64,000 bases of DNA, taken from assembly GCF_001444405.1 (NCBI RefSeq), contig NZ_CP013187.1, forward strand, positions 992,001-1,056,000, given 5' to 3'. The translations under genes were made by a program, and so were the position numbers. How positions within the stretch are numbered: position 1 is the first letter of the stretch; every line of letters starts with the position of its first letter. The notes under the pieces were generated by a model. The model did not search any database. It was not told the DNA's origin and saw nothing but the letters and a program-made list of their open reading frames with translations. Of this stretch, positions 31,917 to 39,768 are shown in pieces. The stretch is from Pseudoalteromonas phenolica. Lineage in GTDB: Bacteria; Pseudomonadota; Gammaproteobacteria; Enterobacterales; Alteromonadaceae.

Positions 31917-32642
31917 TCAGAAGTGCGACAGAATGGCTTCTGAGTCACCAATATACTTTCCTGCTATAAATGCTTGTGGCACAGTTTCTTTGCCTGAAAT
32001 CGCTTTTAAGCTCGTTAAGCTAGCATCGCGGCCTAGAACAATTTCTTCAAACTGTATGCCTTTGCTCACAAGATGTGCTTTAGCTTTCTCACAATAACTA
32101 CACCCCGGTTTGGTAAATAGGCTAACTGGCTGAGGCTTCTGACATTCGGGATTAATGTAATCAAGCATTGTATCAGCATCAGACACTTCGAAGGGGTCGC
32201 CAGGTACATCAGGCTCGATAAACATTTTATCTATGATGCCGTCCTTCACTAGCATTGAGTAACGCCAACTGCGTTTACCAAAGCCTAAATCAGCTTTATC
32301 GACAAGCATACTCATACCCGCAGTAAACTCTCCGTTGCCATCTGGGAGTAGAGTAATATTATCCGCTTCTTGATCTTGTGCCCATGCGTTCATGACAAAT
32401 GTATCGTTCACAGATAAACAAATAATGTCATCCACTCCATTTGCTTTGAATGCGCCTGCAAGCTCGTTGTAACGCGGTAAGTGTGTCGATGAACAGGTTG
32501 GGGTAAATGCACCAGGCAAAGAAAATACAACGACAGTTTTACCTTTGAAAAGTTGTTCTGTAGTGACAGTCTGCCACTCATTACCAACTCTTACAGGAAA
32601 TGAAACTGAGGGTATAGTCTGTCCTTCACGATTTTCTAGCAT
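31917..32642 (-). CDS. peroxiredoxin-glutaredoxin fusion (hybrid Prx5)
   Basis: A 241-residue two-domain enzyme. Residues 1-160 are a Prx5-type peroxiredoxin with the peroxidatic cysteine in PGAFTPTCSSTH (Cys50). Residues 170-241 are a glutaredoxin with the active site GCSYCEKAK and the TVPQAFI cis-Pro segment. Such hybrids reduce hydrogen peroxide and alkyl hydroperoxides with glutathione, the glutaredoxin domain recycling the peroxiredoxin domain. It stands alone between the tRNA cluster and the flagellar genes. I see no clear OxyR site. Confidence 0.93.
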   Translation of the reverse strand: MLENREGQTIPSVSFPVRVGNEWQTVTTEQLFKGKTVVVFSLPGAFTPTCSSTHLPRYNELAGAFKANGVDDIICLSVNDTFVMNAWAQDQEADNITLLPDGNGEFTAGMSMLVDKADLGFGKRSWRYSMLVKDGIIDKMFIEPDVPGDPFEVSDADTMLDYINPECQKPQPVSLFTKPGCSYCEKAKAHLVSKGIQFEEIVLGRDASLTSLKAISGKETVPQAFIAGKYIGDSEAILSHF

Positions 32643-32710
32643 ATTGTTTTCCTCATAGTTGAATGTGTTTATTATCTATAAAGTCTATTTAGATTAAAGT
32701 AATTAAAACA

Positions 32711-32745
32711 AATAAGGGCAATCTAAAAACTAGATTGCCCTTATT
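32711..32745 (-). terminator. terminator of flgT
   Basis: A perfect 15-bp stem (32711-32725 with 32731-32745) with a 5-base loop. Downstream on the minus strand it is followed by TTATTTGTTTTAATTA-like U-rich sequence. It lies 29 bases after the flgT stop. Confidence 0.88.
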
Positions 32746-32773
32746 TTGTAGTCTGATTTACGAGTTTATGCAG

Positions 32774-33967
32774 CTACTCTAAAGTAAATAACTCTGGCTC
32801 TTTTACAACCACTTTAATAACATCATTAAGCTGTATATTGCTTAAAGGCCTAGCGCTTATGTTTCTTGCAATAGCGCTCTGAGCATTCACTTGCTCTACC
32901 ACAACCTGCTCAATGGTTTGGATATGATGTGCGAATTGCATACCGTTAGCTGCAGTCAAGTTACTTCTATGAAGTATAGAGAGGAGTTGTCCTGATTCAA
33001 GGCCATGACTCTTTCCTAAATTAATTACTACTCTATCTGAGTCTATCATTAATATTTTTCCGCTAGTTGTGAGACAGCTTACGGCAGAGTCTAAATCTTG
33101 GCTAACCTTATTGAAGATAGTTTGAATTTTTTGACCATAATCGGTTCGCCAAAACTCTTCACTATTTACATTCACAATCTTAGTTTTTTTATGTGGCCAA
33201 ATACCCTCGGCACTATAATGCTGCGACCAGACTTGATCGTTTGTCTGTGAGTCAAATAGCGCAAAGTCAATTTTAAAGTTACGCATATAGGCTTCTCTTT
33301 CCCAAAATGCATAATCATTGTTCATTTTTCTTCCTTGAGAAATATCAGTGATTTGACTTAGTAAAACATATTGGCTGTTACTATTTCGACTTAGTGTATC
33401 TATTAAATGTGAGTTGTAGTCGAATTGTTGAGCAAAAAAAGCCCTAACATCTAATTTGCGGTCAATGTACGGGATCATCTTAACACCCGTATTACGTTCA
33501 TTTAATGTATTGAATAAGCGTTGTGAGCTGGCTTCTGGCATGTCAAAAATTTGACCTAGTCGGGCTTGCTCTGGATGTGTTAACTGACTTTGGGTGATGG
33601 TTATTTGTTTATTAAACTTTGACTCAACGCATTGTGATTGCTGAGGAATAATGTCCAGATGCAGGGTAACTGAATATTGTTCCCCTTGCTGTTGCTCATT
33701 GATTAAGTTCACATGCTGTATCTGGCCATGAGTTTTAATTTTCAGCTCATCTTGCTCGAGTACGCCGTCGGCAACGGTTTGTACACTAGATACCGTTGCG
33801 CCAGAGAATATTAAAGCCTGTGTGATGGCATCTTTAACAGCCATTTGTCTTGCAGAAGTAGTGTCACCATCTACAATGCCACCATAACCGACTACTTCAA
33901 ACCATTCTGCTTTGGATTGCATGCTGAAAATGATCAATGCAATTATCAGAAAATGTTTCATCTTCAA
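32774..33967 (-). CDS. flgT: flagellar assembly protein FlgT
   Basis: A 397-residue periplasmic protein with signal peptide MKMKHFLIIALIIFSMQSKA. The mature start EWFEVVGYGGIVDGDTTSARQMAVKDAITQALIFSGATVSS is typical of FlgT. In Vibrio, FlgT forms the H-ring around the LP-ring of sodium-driven polar flagella. A predicted sigma-54 promoter lies 34 bases upstream on the minus strand, back to back with that of flgP. Confidence 0.9.
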   Translation of the reverse strand: MKMKHFLIIALIIFSMQSKAEWFEVVGYGGIVDGDTTSARQMAVKDAITQALIFSGATVSSVQTVADGVLEQDELKIKTHGQIQHVNLINEQQQGEQYSVTLHLDIIPQQSQCVESKFNKQITITQSQLTHPEQARLGQIFDMPEASSQRLFNTLNERNTGVKMIPYIDRKLDVRAFFAQQFDYNSHLIDTLSRNSNSQYVLLSQITDISQGRKMNNDYAFWEREAYMRNFKIDFALFDSQTNDQVWSQHYSAEGIWPHKKTKIVNVNSEEFWRTDYGQKIQTIFNKVSQDLDSAVSCLTTSGKILMIDSDRVVINLGKSHGLESGQLLSILHRSNLTAANGMQFAHHIQTIEQVVVEQVNAQSAIARNISARPLSNIQLNDVIKVVVKEPELFTLE

Positions 33968-34000
33968 GATCTCAAGGTAATTTGCTCAATAATTTTAAAT

Positions 34001-34016
34001 AGCAATAGGTGTACCA
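34001..34016 (-). promoter_or_regulatory. sigma-54 promoter of flgT
   Basis: On the minus strand TGGTACACCTATTGCT has GG and GC separated by exactly 10 bases, the invariant geometry of sigma-54 promoters. Confidence 0.65.
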
Positions 34017-34023
34017 GCTTTGT

Positions 34024-34039
34024 TGGCGTAAAAAATGCA
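34024..34039 (+). promoter_or_regulatory. sigma-54 promoter of flgP
   Basis: TGGCGTAAAAAATGCA has GG-N10-GC. It is only 7 bases from the divergent flgT promoter and 34 bases before the flgP start. Confidence 0.65.
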
Positions 34040-34073
34040 TCTTGAAATTAGGTTTTAGATAGGTGCGTTTATT

Positions 34074-34541
34074 ATGAAAACGAAAAACGTTTTTTATTCA
34101 TCATTGGTGGCATGTTCAGTGTTACTTTCTGGTTGTAGTTCAGTGTTCGATAAACATATTGAGTATGCTTATGAGGAGCCCGATTATTATCCAGTCTTAC
34201 GTGCAGTAGGGTACGCACCTTTGAGTAGTCAGCCTGGAGAAACTGATTCGCAAAAGATGCTGATGGCAATTAAAGTATCTAAACTTGAGGCTTATAGAGA
34301 GCTTGCAGAGCAAGTGCATGGACAAAAGCTCACTTCAACGATGACAGTTAAAGGGGCAATTGCGCAATCAGACGGATTGTCGAGTCAAGTAGGTGGGTTA
34401 ATAAAAGGCGCTAAAATCGTAAAAACTTACGCCGTTGGTGATACTTACGCGACAGAATTAGAATTAGACATGAAAAAAGTGCATGAACTTTATATCAGCG
34501 CAATAAAGCCTAGGAAAGTTAAGCGCGTAATATACTACTAA
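34074..34541 (+). CDS. flgP: flagellar outer-membrane lipoprotein FlgP
   Basis: A 155-residue lipoprotein with lipobox LLSGC (cysteine at about residue 21) and the LPP20-type domain with DSQKMLMAIKVSKLEAYRELAEQVHGQKL. FlgP is an outer-membrane ring component needed for motility in Vibrio and Campylobacter; in Vibrio it works with FlgO and FlgT. flgO is not found here. The gene is divergent from flgT. Confidence 0.85.
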   Translation: MKTKNVFYSSLVACSVLLSGCSSVFDKHIEYAYEEPDYYPVLRAVGYAPLSSQPGETDSQKMLMAIKVSKLEAYRELAEQVHGQKLTSTMTVKGAIAQSDGLSSQVGGLIKGAKIVKTYAVGDTYATELELDMKKVHELYISAIKPRKVKRVIYY

Positions 34542-34570
34542 TAAATCTCAAATGAGTGAGTTTATAGGGG

Positions 34571-35005
34571 CTAGGCTTTAAGGTTTTTAACTAATTCAGA
34601 GTTTGCGCTTACAACACCACCATCTTGACCGTAAGTGATAGATGTAGGAGCTCCTATGATTATGTCTTTCAATTCTCGCACTGCAAGTTGAGCTTGATGT
34701 GCAGCTTGTGCATTCACGTCATTTTGCTTCTGACACTTCAAAAGTAAGGCATTAATGGTGCTGGTTAAAGGCTCGATTTGCTCAGTTTTAAAAATCTCTT
34801 TGCTAAAACCTGAAATTTCTTTATCGAGTTTTTGAATTGTGTTGAGTAAAGTCAGCTTTTCTCGAGCTATGTCTTTTAAGCCATCGCCTCTTTTACTGGC
34901 AAGACATTCTAACTCAGCATCTAAAATCTGGGTCAAAGTGTTTAGATGCTGAATTTGGTTTTCTAATTTATGATGACAAAGGTTTATCTGATCATCCATA
35001 TACAT
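34571..35005 (-). CDS. flgN: flagellar export chaperone FlgN
   Basis: About 144 residues, mostly helical, with heptad-like stretches (QIQHLNTLTQILDAELECLASKRGDGLKDIAREKLTLLNTIQKLDKE). It fits FlgN, the cytoplasmic chaperone of the hook-associated proteins FlgK and FlgL. The frame extends to 35023 only through a TTG. I prefer an ATG at 35005 or at 34999; the second overlaps the flgM stop as ATGGATGA. The overlap with flgM suggests coupled translation. Confidence 0.8.
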   Translation of the reverse strand: MYMDDQINLCHHKLENQIQHLNTLTQILDAELECLASKRGDGLKDIAREKLTLLNTIQKLDKEISGFSKEIFKTEQIEPLTSTINALLLKCQKQNDVNAQAAHQAQLAVRELKDIIIGAPTSITYGQDGGVVSANSELVKNLKA

Positions 35006-35315
35006 CAAACTCGAATGCGGCAATGTTCTTAGCTAACTTTTCAGCATCTACTTGGTATTTGCCTTCGCTGATTGCTTTTTTAAGCTCTTCAACCTTTTTA
35101 CTGTCAAAAGCAGGCTGCTGTTGTGCTTTTTCTTGCAAACTTTTAAGTTGCTGTGCTTGTGGTGTTAAGCTGACAGAGTCAGTAGCTGCCTTTTGAGGGG
35201 CTTTAGCTGAAATCTGAGCTTGATTAGCATCCGCTTTTTGTAATTCGGCTTTTTGTTGCTTAATATTATTAAGCGAACTGTTGGGCTGAGATTGCCCTTT
35301 TACATTATTAACCAT
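34992..35315 (-). CDS. flgM: anti-sigma-28 factor FlgM
   Basis: A 107-residue protein with a Gln/Ala-rich, probably disordered N-terminal half and the FlgM C-terminal helices (DSVSLTPQAQQLKSLQ, then KVEELKKAISEGKYQVDAEKLAKNI). FlgM holds sigma-28 (FliA) inactive until the hook is complete and FlgM is exported. A sigma-28 promoter directly upstream would give negative feedback. Confidence 0.9.
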   Translation of the reverse strand: MVNNVKGQSQPNSSLNNIKQQKAELQKADANQAQISAKAPQKAATDSVSLTPQAQQLKSLQEKAQQQPAFDSKKVEELKKAISEGKYQVDAEKLAKNIAAFEFDVYG

Positions 35316-35346
35316 GATAATTGACCCTAAAATTAATCATGCCTTT

Positions 35347-35373
35347 CTATCGGCCTTCTAGCTTATAACTTTA
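35347..35373 (-). promoter_or_regulatory. sigma-28 promoter of flgM
   Basis: On the minus strand TAAA, 15 bases and GCCGATAG match the sigma-28 consensus almost exactly. It lies 32 bases before the flgM start. Confidence 0.8.
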
Positions 35374-35382
35374 GCAAAAAAA

Positions 35383-36090
35383 TTAAATATTAACCTCAAC
35401 AGATTCTACATCTTTTACTCTGGCTGAGATAGTTTTTCCAGACTTCTGATTTTTAACCCTTATTTGCTCACCTATGTTTCCATCTTGTAGTGCAATACCT
35501 GTGGTTTTTATCGTTAAAGTGCGCGTTTTAGCGTAGATGGTGACATTGTCGCCCTTGCAAACCATACAAATATGGTGAAGTCCAATAGCTGTGCCGACTC
35601 TTAATACTCTTTTACTTCTACTGCCAATTAGCAACTGCTCTGTATTTAAATTACTGGCCCTTACAAAATGCTTTGGCTTGTATTCAATGCTGATTGAATC
35701 TTTGGTTAATAATTCTCCTTTATTTATTAATTGGGTTGTCACGATCACTGGGTGAAGCTCTTCAATTCTCACATGAACAAATTGAGTCCAGCCAGATAGG
35801 TCCTCACATTTTACTTGAACTGTTACTTGTCGGTTAAACGGCGCAGTCGCATTTGTAGAATATGATAAAGGTTTTTCGCAAATTCTTTCTGATAACCTAG
35901 CATCTAGTGGTAATGCTTTGATCGTTGTTTTTATATCGGGGTTGAGTTCAACCTGCAGGGTAATAAATTCTTCAGCTCCAGCTTCAAGATTGGTATTTGT
36001 ATATACTTGTGCTTGACTCATATGGCTGGCTATAAAACAAGCCATTGCACAAAAAATCTCATATGATTTGGTTTTTTTTAACAAACTCAT
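35383..36090 (-). CDS. flgA: P-ring assembly chaperone FlgA
   Basis: About 235 residues, with a signal peptide (MSLLKKTKSYEIFCAMACFIASHMSQAQ) and a C-terminal SAF/FlgA domain (VTTQLINKGELLTKDSISIEYK through ISARVKDVESVEVNI). FlgA assists P-ring (FlgI) assembly in the periplasm. The frame runs on to 36150, but those 20 extra residues would precede the signal peptide, so I use 36090. No good sigma-54 site was found upstream. Confidence 0.85.
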   Translation of the reverse strand: MSLLKKTKSYEIFCAMACFIASHMSQAQVYTNTNLEAGAEEFITLQVELNPDIKTTIKALPLDARLSERICEKPLSYSTNATAPFNRQVTVQVKCEDLSGWTQFVHVRIEELHPVIVTTQLINKGELLTKDSISIEYKPKHFVRASNLNTEQLLIGSRSKRVLRVGTAIGLHHICMVCKGDNVTIYAKTRTLTIKTTGIALQDGNIGEQIRVKNQKSGKTISARVKDVESVEVNI

Positions 36091-36230
36091 GATGTTTCGA
36101 CTATGCTTATCTGGAGAAACAAGGTATAAAGATTTTGCGTGAAATACCATATTCCTTCAAGGTGCTTCTTTGATTAGTATTTTGAAAAGCGTATGATATT
36201 ACCAAGATGACCGATATGTAGGAGATTGAA

Positions 36231-37163
36231 ATGGCAGGTGTTTTAGACTCTGTAAACCAACGAACTCAGTTGGTTGGGCAAAACCGCCTAGAGTTGCTAC
36301 TTTTTCGACTGAGAGGTCGTCAAAGATTTGGCATCAATGTATTTAAAGTTAGAGAAGTACTTCAATGCCCACCGCTCACTAGTATGCCGAAGTCTAACTC
36401 TTACATTCGTGGTGTTGCTCACATTCGTGGTCAAACTATTTCAGTTATCGACATGTCTTTGGCTGTGGGTGGTCCACCTATCGAGAATATTAAAGACTGT
36501 TTTATTATCATTGCTGAATACAACCGTTCTGTTCAGGGCTTTTTAGTAGGTGCAGTTGAAAGAATCGTTAACATGAACTGGGAGAAAATCATGCCGCCAC
36601 CAGATGGTGCGGGTAGATACTCTTACTTAACAGCGGTTACAGAAATAGAAAACGAACTTGTTGAAATTTTAGACGTTGAAAAGATTTTAAACGAGATTTG
36701 TCCTGTGAATACAGAAGTAAGCGAAGACATCGTGTCTGATGGTGAAATGCAAAAAGATCTCGGTGAGCGAATAGTATTTATTGCCGATGACTCCGCAGTT
36801 GCTCGAAATCAAGTTAAACGAGCATTAGAGCCTCTGGGCGTGCAAACTGAGCTTGCCAAAAATGGTAAAGAAGCCTTGATTAGGCTAAAAGAAATTGCTG
36901 AAGTAGATTGTCAAAATGACATCACAGAGCGTGTTGGTTTGCTTATTTCAGATGTAGAAATGCCTGAAATGGATGGCTATACATTAACTGCTGAAATTAA
37001 GGCAGATCCTAAATTAGCTCCTTTACATGTAATTTTGCACACTTCTCTAAGTGGTGTATTTAATCAGGCCATGATTGAGAAAGTAGGCGCTGATGATTTT
37101 ATTGCAAAGTTTAACCCTGATGAATTAGCAACAGCGGTTAAAAAATGGGTTCATTGTGATTAG
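36231..37163 (+). CDS. cheV: chemotaxis coupling protein CheV
   Basis: A 310-residue CheW-receiver fusion. The CheW-like domain is at about residues 15-165 (FGINVFKVREVLQCPPLTSMPKSNSYIRGVAHIRGQTISVIDM). The receiver domain is at about 186-308 with FIADDS and the phosphorylated Asp241 in LLISDVEMPEMDGY. CheV couples receptors to CheA and is thought to help adaptation. cheR follows after 17 bases. Confidence 0.94.
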   Translation: MAGVLDSVNQRTQLVGQNRLELLLFRLRGRQRFGINVFKVREVLQCPPLTSMPKSNSYIRGVAHIRGQTISVIDMSLAVGGPPIENIKDCFIIIAEYNRSVQGFLVGAVERIVNMNWEKIMPPPDGAGRYSYLTAVTEIENELVEILDVEKILNEICPVNTEVSEDIVSDGEMQKDLGERIVFIADDSAVARNQVKRALEPLGVQTELAKNGKEALIRLKEIAEVDCQNDITERVGLLISDVEMPEMDGYTLTAEIKADPKLAPLHVILHTSLSGVFNQAMIEKVGADDFIAKFNPDELATAVKKWVHCD

Positions 37164-37180
37164 ATAACGGCGGTAGTATC

Positions 37181-38014
37181 TTGGAAAATAAAAACCTTCA
37201 ACAAGGCGAATATGACCAGTTTAGAACTTTCTTAGAGCAGCAGTGCGGTATTGTTCTAGGAGACAATAAGCTTTACTTGGTTAAAAGCCGTTTAGCTCCG
37301 TTGATGGCTCGGTTTGGAGTTGATTCTTTATCTGCACTTGTTGCTAAGACTTTGAGTCCTCATGAACGACAACTTAGAGCAGCTGTTGTTGATGCAATGA
37401 CAACAAATGAAACTCTCTGGTTTAGAGATACATATCCATTTGAGTTGTTGAAAAGTAAAATATACCCTGAATTGAAAGATACCCGAAGAGGGCTGAAAAT
37501 TTGGTCAGCGGCAAGCTCTTCAGGGCAAGAGCCATACTCTATTGCAATGGCGACTTCTGAGTACCAATCTCAAAACCCTGGTGCAATGAAGATGGGGGTG
37601 CAAATTGTTGGCACAGACATATCAAATACGATGCTTGATATGTGTAAAAACGCTGAGTATGACTCTTTGGCTTTAGCAAGGGGTTTATCTGTTGAGCGTC
37701 GTCAGAAGTTTTTTCAAGACAGTGGCAACGGTATGGCTAGGGTCGTTGACCCAATTAAAAGAATGGTTAACTTTAGACACCTTAACTTACTAGATTCCTA
37801 TTCGCTTATGGGTAAATTTGACGTTATTTTTTGTCGTAATGTATTAATTTACTTTTCTCCAGAGGTGAAAGCAAAGATAATCTCGCAGTTTGCGCAAGCG
37901 CTAAACCCAAGAGGGTATCTATTCTTAGGGGCGTCTGAATCCATGGCGGGTCTTAGTGATGAGTTCGAAATGATCCGATGTAACCCCGGCATTATATACC
38001 GCAAAAAAACGTAA
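37181..38014 (+). CDS. cheR: chemotaxis protein methyltransferase CheR
   Basis: A 277-residue methyltransferase with an N-terminal helical CheR domain and the SAM-binding part: KIWSAASSSGQEPYSIAMATSE, IVGTDIS and FDVIFCRNVLIYFSPE. It methylates glutamates on chemoreceptors. The annotated start is TTG; no ATG close by fits. The cheV-cheR-flgB order is typical of polar flagellar systems. Confidence 0.94.
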   Translation: MENKNLQQGEYDQFRTFLEQQCGIVLGDNKLYLVKSRLAPLMARFGVDSLSALVAKTLSPHERQLRAAVVDAMTTNETLWFRDTYPFELLKSKIYPELKDTRRGLKIWSAASSSGQEPYSIAMATSEYQSQNPGAMKMGVQIVGTDISNTMLDMCKNAEYDSLALARGLSVERRQKFFQDSGNGMARVVDPIKRMVNFRHLNLLDSYSLMGKFDVIFCRNVLIYFSPEVKAKIISQFAQALNPRGYLFLGASESMAGLSDEFEMIRCNPGIIYRKKT

Positions 38015-38022
38015 TATTTTTT

Positions 38023-38050
38023 AAGCGGCAAACCTATTTGCCGCTTTTTC
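38023..38050 (+). terminator. terminator of cheVR
   Basis: AAGCGGCAAA / TTTGCCGCTT with a 4-base loop, followed by TTTTTC, nine bases after the cheR stop. Confidence 0.85.
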
Positions 38051-38129
38051 ACTTCTTCTTTTAAGTCCTAAAAAAACCATTTTCTTCGCTTTAACTAAAA
38101 CAAGCCTTTGAAATTTAAAGACTTTATTT

Positions 38130-38145
38130 TGGCCTACTTATTGCT
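38130..38145 (+). promoter_or_regulatory. sigma-54 promoter of flgB
   Basis: TGGCCTACTTATTGCT has GG-N10-GC and lies 36 bases before flgB. It should drive flgBCDE. Confidence 0.75.
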
Positions 38146-38180
38146 TTGTCTTTGTAGAGTCAAATTTTTGGAGTCGTGTC

Positions 38181-38591
38181 ATGGCAATTAGTTTTGATAA
38201 AGCACTTGGCGTTCATCAACATACTATGTTGATACGTTCACAACGTGCAGAGATGTTAGCAAGCAATATAGCTAACGCAGACACACCAGGTTACAAAGCG
38301 AAAGATATCGACTTTGCACAGGCATTTAAAGCGGCAAAATCTTCTCAGCAACGTGGCAATATGATGCAAAGAACGGATAGCAAGCACCTACATGGTGGTA
38401 GTCAGCTTAATAACAGTGTTGAGTTATTTCGCAATCCAAATCAAGCAGATACAGGTGATGGTAACTCCGTAGATATACAGGTGGAACGAAACTTGTATGT
38501 ACAAAACGCATTAGAGTATCAGGCAAGTTTGCAATTTTTAACTGGCAAGTTTAAAGGGCTAAAAAAAGCCCTTGGTAGTCAAGGAGCATAA
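38181..38591 (+). CDS. flgB: flagellar basal-body rod protein FlgB
   Basis: A 136-residue proximal rod protein. The N-terminal rod signature QRAEMLASNIANADTPGYKAKDIDFAQAF and the C-terminal helix (VQNALEYQASLQFLTGKFKGLKKAL) are intact. It is exported by the type III apparatus without a cleaved signal. First gene of the flgBCDE unit; flgC starts two bases after its stop. Confidence 0.96.
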   Translation: MAISFDKALGVHQHTMLIRSQRAEMLASNIANADTPGYKAKDIDFAQAFKAAKSSQQRGNMMQRTDSKHLHGGSQLNNSVELFRNPNQADTGDGNSVDIQVERNLYVQNALEYQASLQFLTGKFKGLKKALGSQGA

Positions 38592-38593
38592 TC

Positions 38594-39028
38594 ATGAGCT
38601 TATATAATGTATTTGATATAGCAGGCTCGGGCATGAGTGCTCAGAATATTCGACTGAATACCACTGCGAGTAATATTTCAAACGCCAACAGTATCAGTTC
38701 TAGCCAAGATAAAGTTTATCGAGCGCGACATCCTGTATTTGCAGCGGAACTGACTAAAGCGTCTGAAGCACATGATCCTAGTCAGCTTAATGCATCGGTA
38801 GGAGTAAAAGTGTTAGGCATAGTAGAGAGTGATAAGCCATTACAGGTTGAGTACAACCCAAATCACCCTAGTGCTGACAAAGACGGGTACATCTATAAAC
38901 CAAATGTGAATGTAGTAGAAGAAATGGCAAACATGATCTCTGCTTCACGTTCGTACCAAACCAATGTCCAAGTAGCTGATGCAGCCAAGCAAATGCTCAG
39001 CAAAACTTTATTACTTGGTCAGCGCTAG
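38594..39028 (+). CDS. flgC: flagellar basal-body rod protein FlgC
   Basis: A 144-residue rod protein with N-terminal motif SAQNIRLNTTASNISNANS and the rod C-terminus VNVVEEMANMISASRSYQTNVQVADAAKQML. It polymerises with FlgB, FlgF and FlgG to form the rod. Confidence 0.96.
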   Translation: MSLYNVFDIAGSGMSAQNIRLNTTASNISNANSISSSQDKVYRARHPVFAAELTKASEAHDPSQLNASVGVKVLGIVESDKPLQVEYNPNHPSADKDGYIYKPNVNVVEEMANMISASRSYQTNVQVADAAKQMLSKTLLLGQR

Positions 39029-39042
39029 TGGGAGTATAGCCG

Positions 39043-39726
39043 ATGAGTAACGATATTAATGCCGCATCTTCATATATGGATTCGTTACGTTGGTCTGAGC
39101 AAAATAAAACAACGCAGAGCGATAAGAAAAACGACGCATTGACGCAAGAGGATTTCTTTTCGTTACTTACTCAGCAATTGTCTTATCAAGACCCGAGTAA
39201 ACCTGCTGATAATGACCAAATGATTTCGCAGATGACGAATTTTACGATGGCTGAGGGTATCTCAGGCTTGAACGAAAAATTTGACATGTTGTCAGCGTCC
39301 ATGACCTCGAATTCTGCATTACAAGCGTCTACTTTAGTCGGCAAAAAAGCCCTTTTAGAGTCTGATTCAATAGACTTTGGTGATGACCAATTAGCGAAAG
39401 GCTCGATTATTGCGCAAAGTCCCGTAGAAAAGTTAACAGTCAGTATTTATGACGATTCGGGACAGCTTGTTCGACAAATAGACATGGGTGCACAAGCCGC
39501 TGGAGCCATCCGGTTCGAGTGGGATGGTAAAAACGGTGATGGTGAAACCATGCCTGCAGGAAATTACGAAATAAAAGCCGAAGGTAGCTTGAATGGCGAA
39601 TATACAAGCCTACCTATGGCGACATTTAAAAATATTGACAGTGTTAACGTAAATGGTGCGAATGGCATCATAGTAAACACAAGTGCTGGCGCAGTGAAAT
39701 TGTCAGACGTCGCTGAAATAGCATAG
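39043..39726 (+). CDS. flgD: hook cap protein FlgD
   Basis: A 227-residue hook assembly scaffold. The N-terminal part has LTQEDFFSLLTQQLSYQDPSKPADNDQMISQMTNFTMAEG. An Ig/FlgD core follows, with VRFEWDGKNGDG-like sequence (AIRFEWDGKNGDGETMPAGNYEI). It caps the growing hook and is lost when FlgK assembles. Confidence 0.95.
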   Translation: MSNDINAASSYMDSLRWSEQNKTTQSDKKNDALTQEDFFSLLTQQLSYQDPSKPADNDQMISQMTNFTMAEGISGLNEKFDMLSASMTSNSALQASTLVGKKALLESDSIDFGDDQLAKGSIIAQSPVEKLTVSIYDDSGQLVRQIDMGAQAAGAIRFEWDGKNGDGETMPAGNYEIKAEGSLNGEYTSLPMATFKNIDSVNVNGANGIIVNTSAGAVKLSDVAEIA

Positions 39727-39768
39727 ATTTTAAGTACTTAAGTAAATTTAAGTGAAAGAGGTGAAAAC

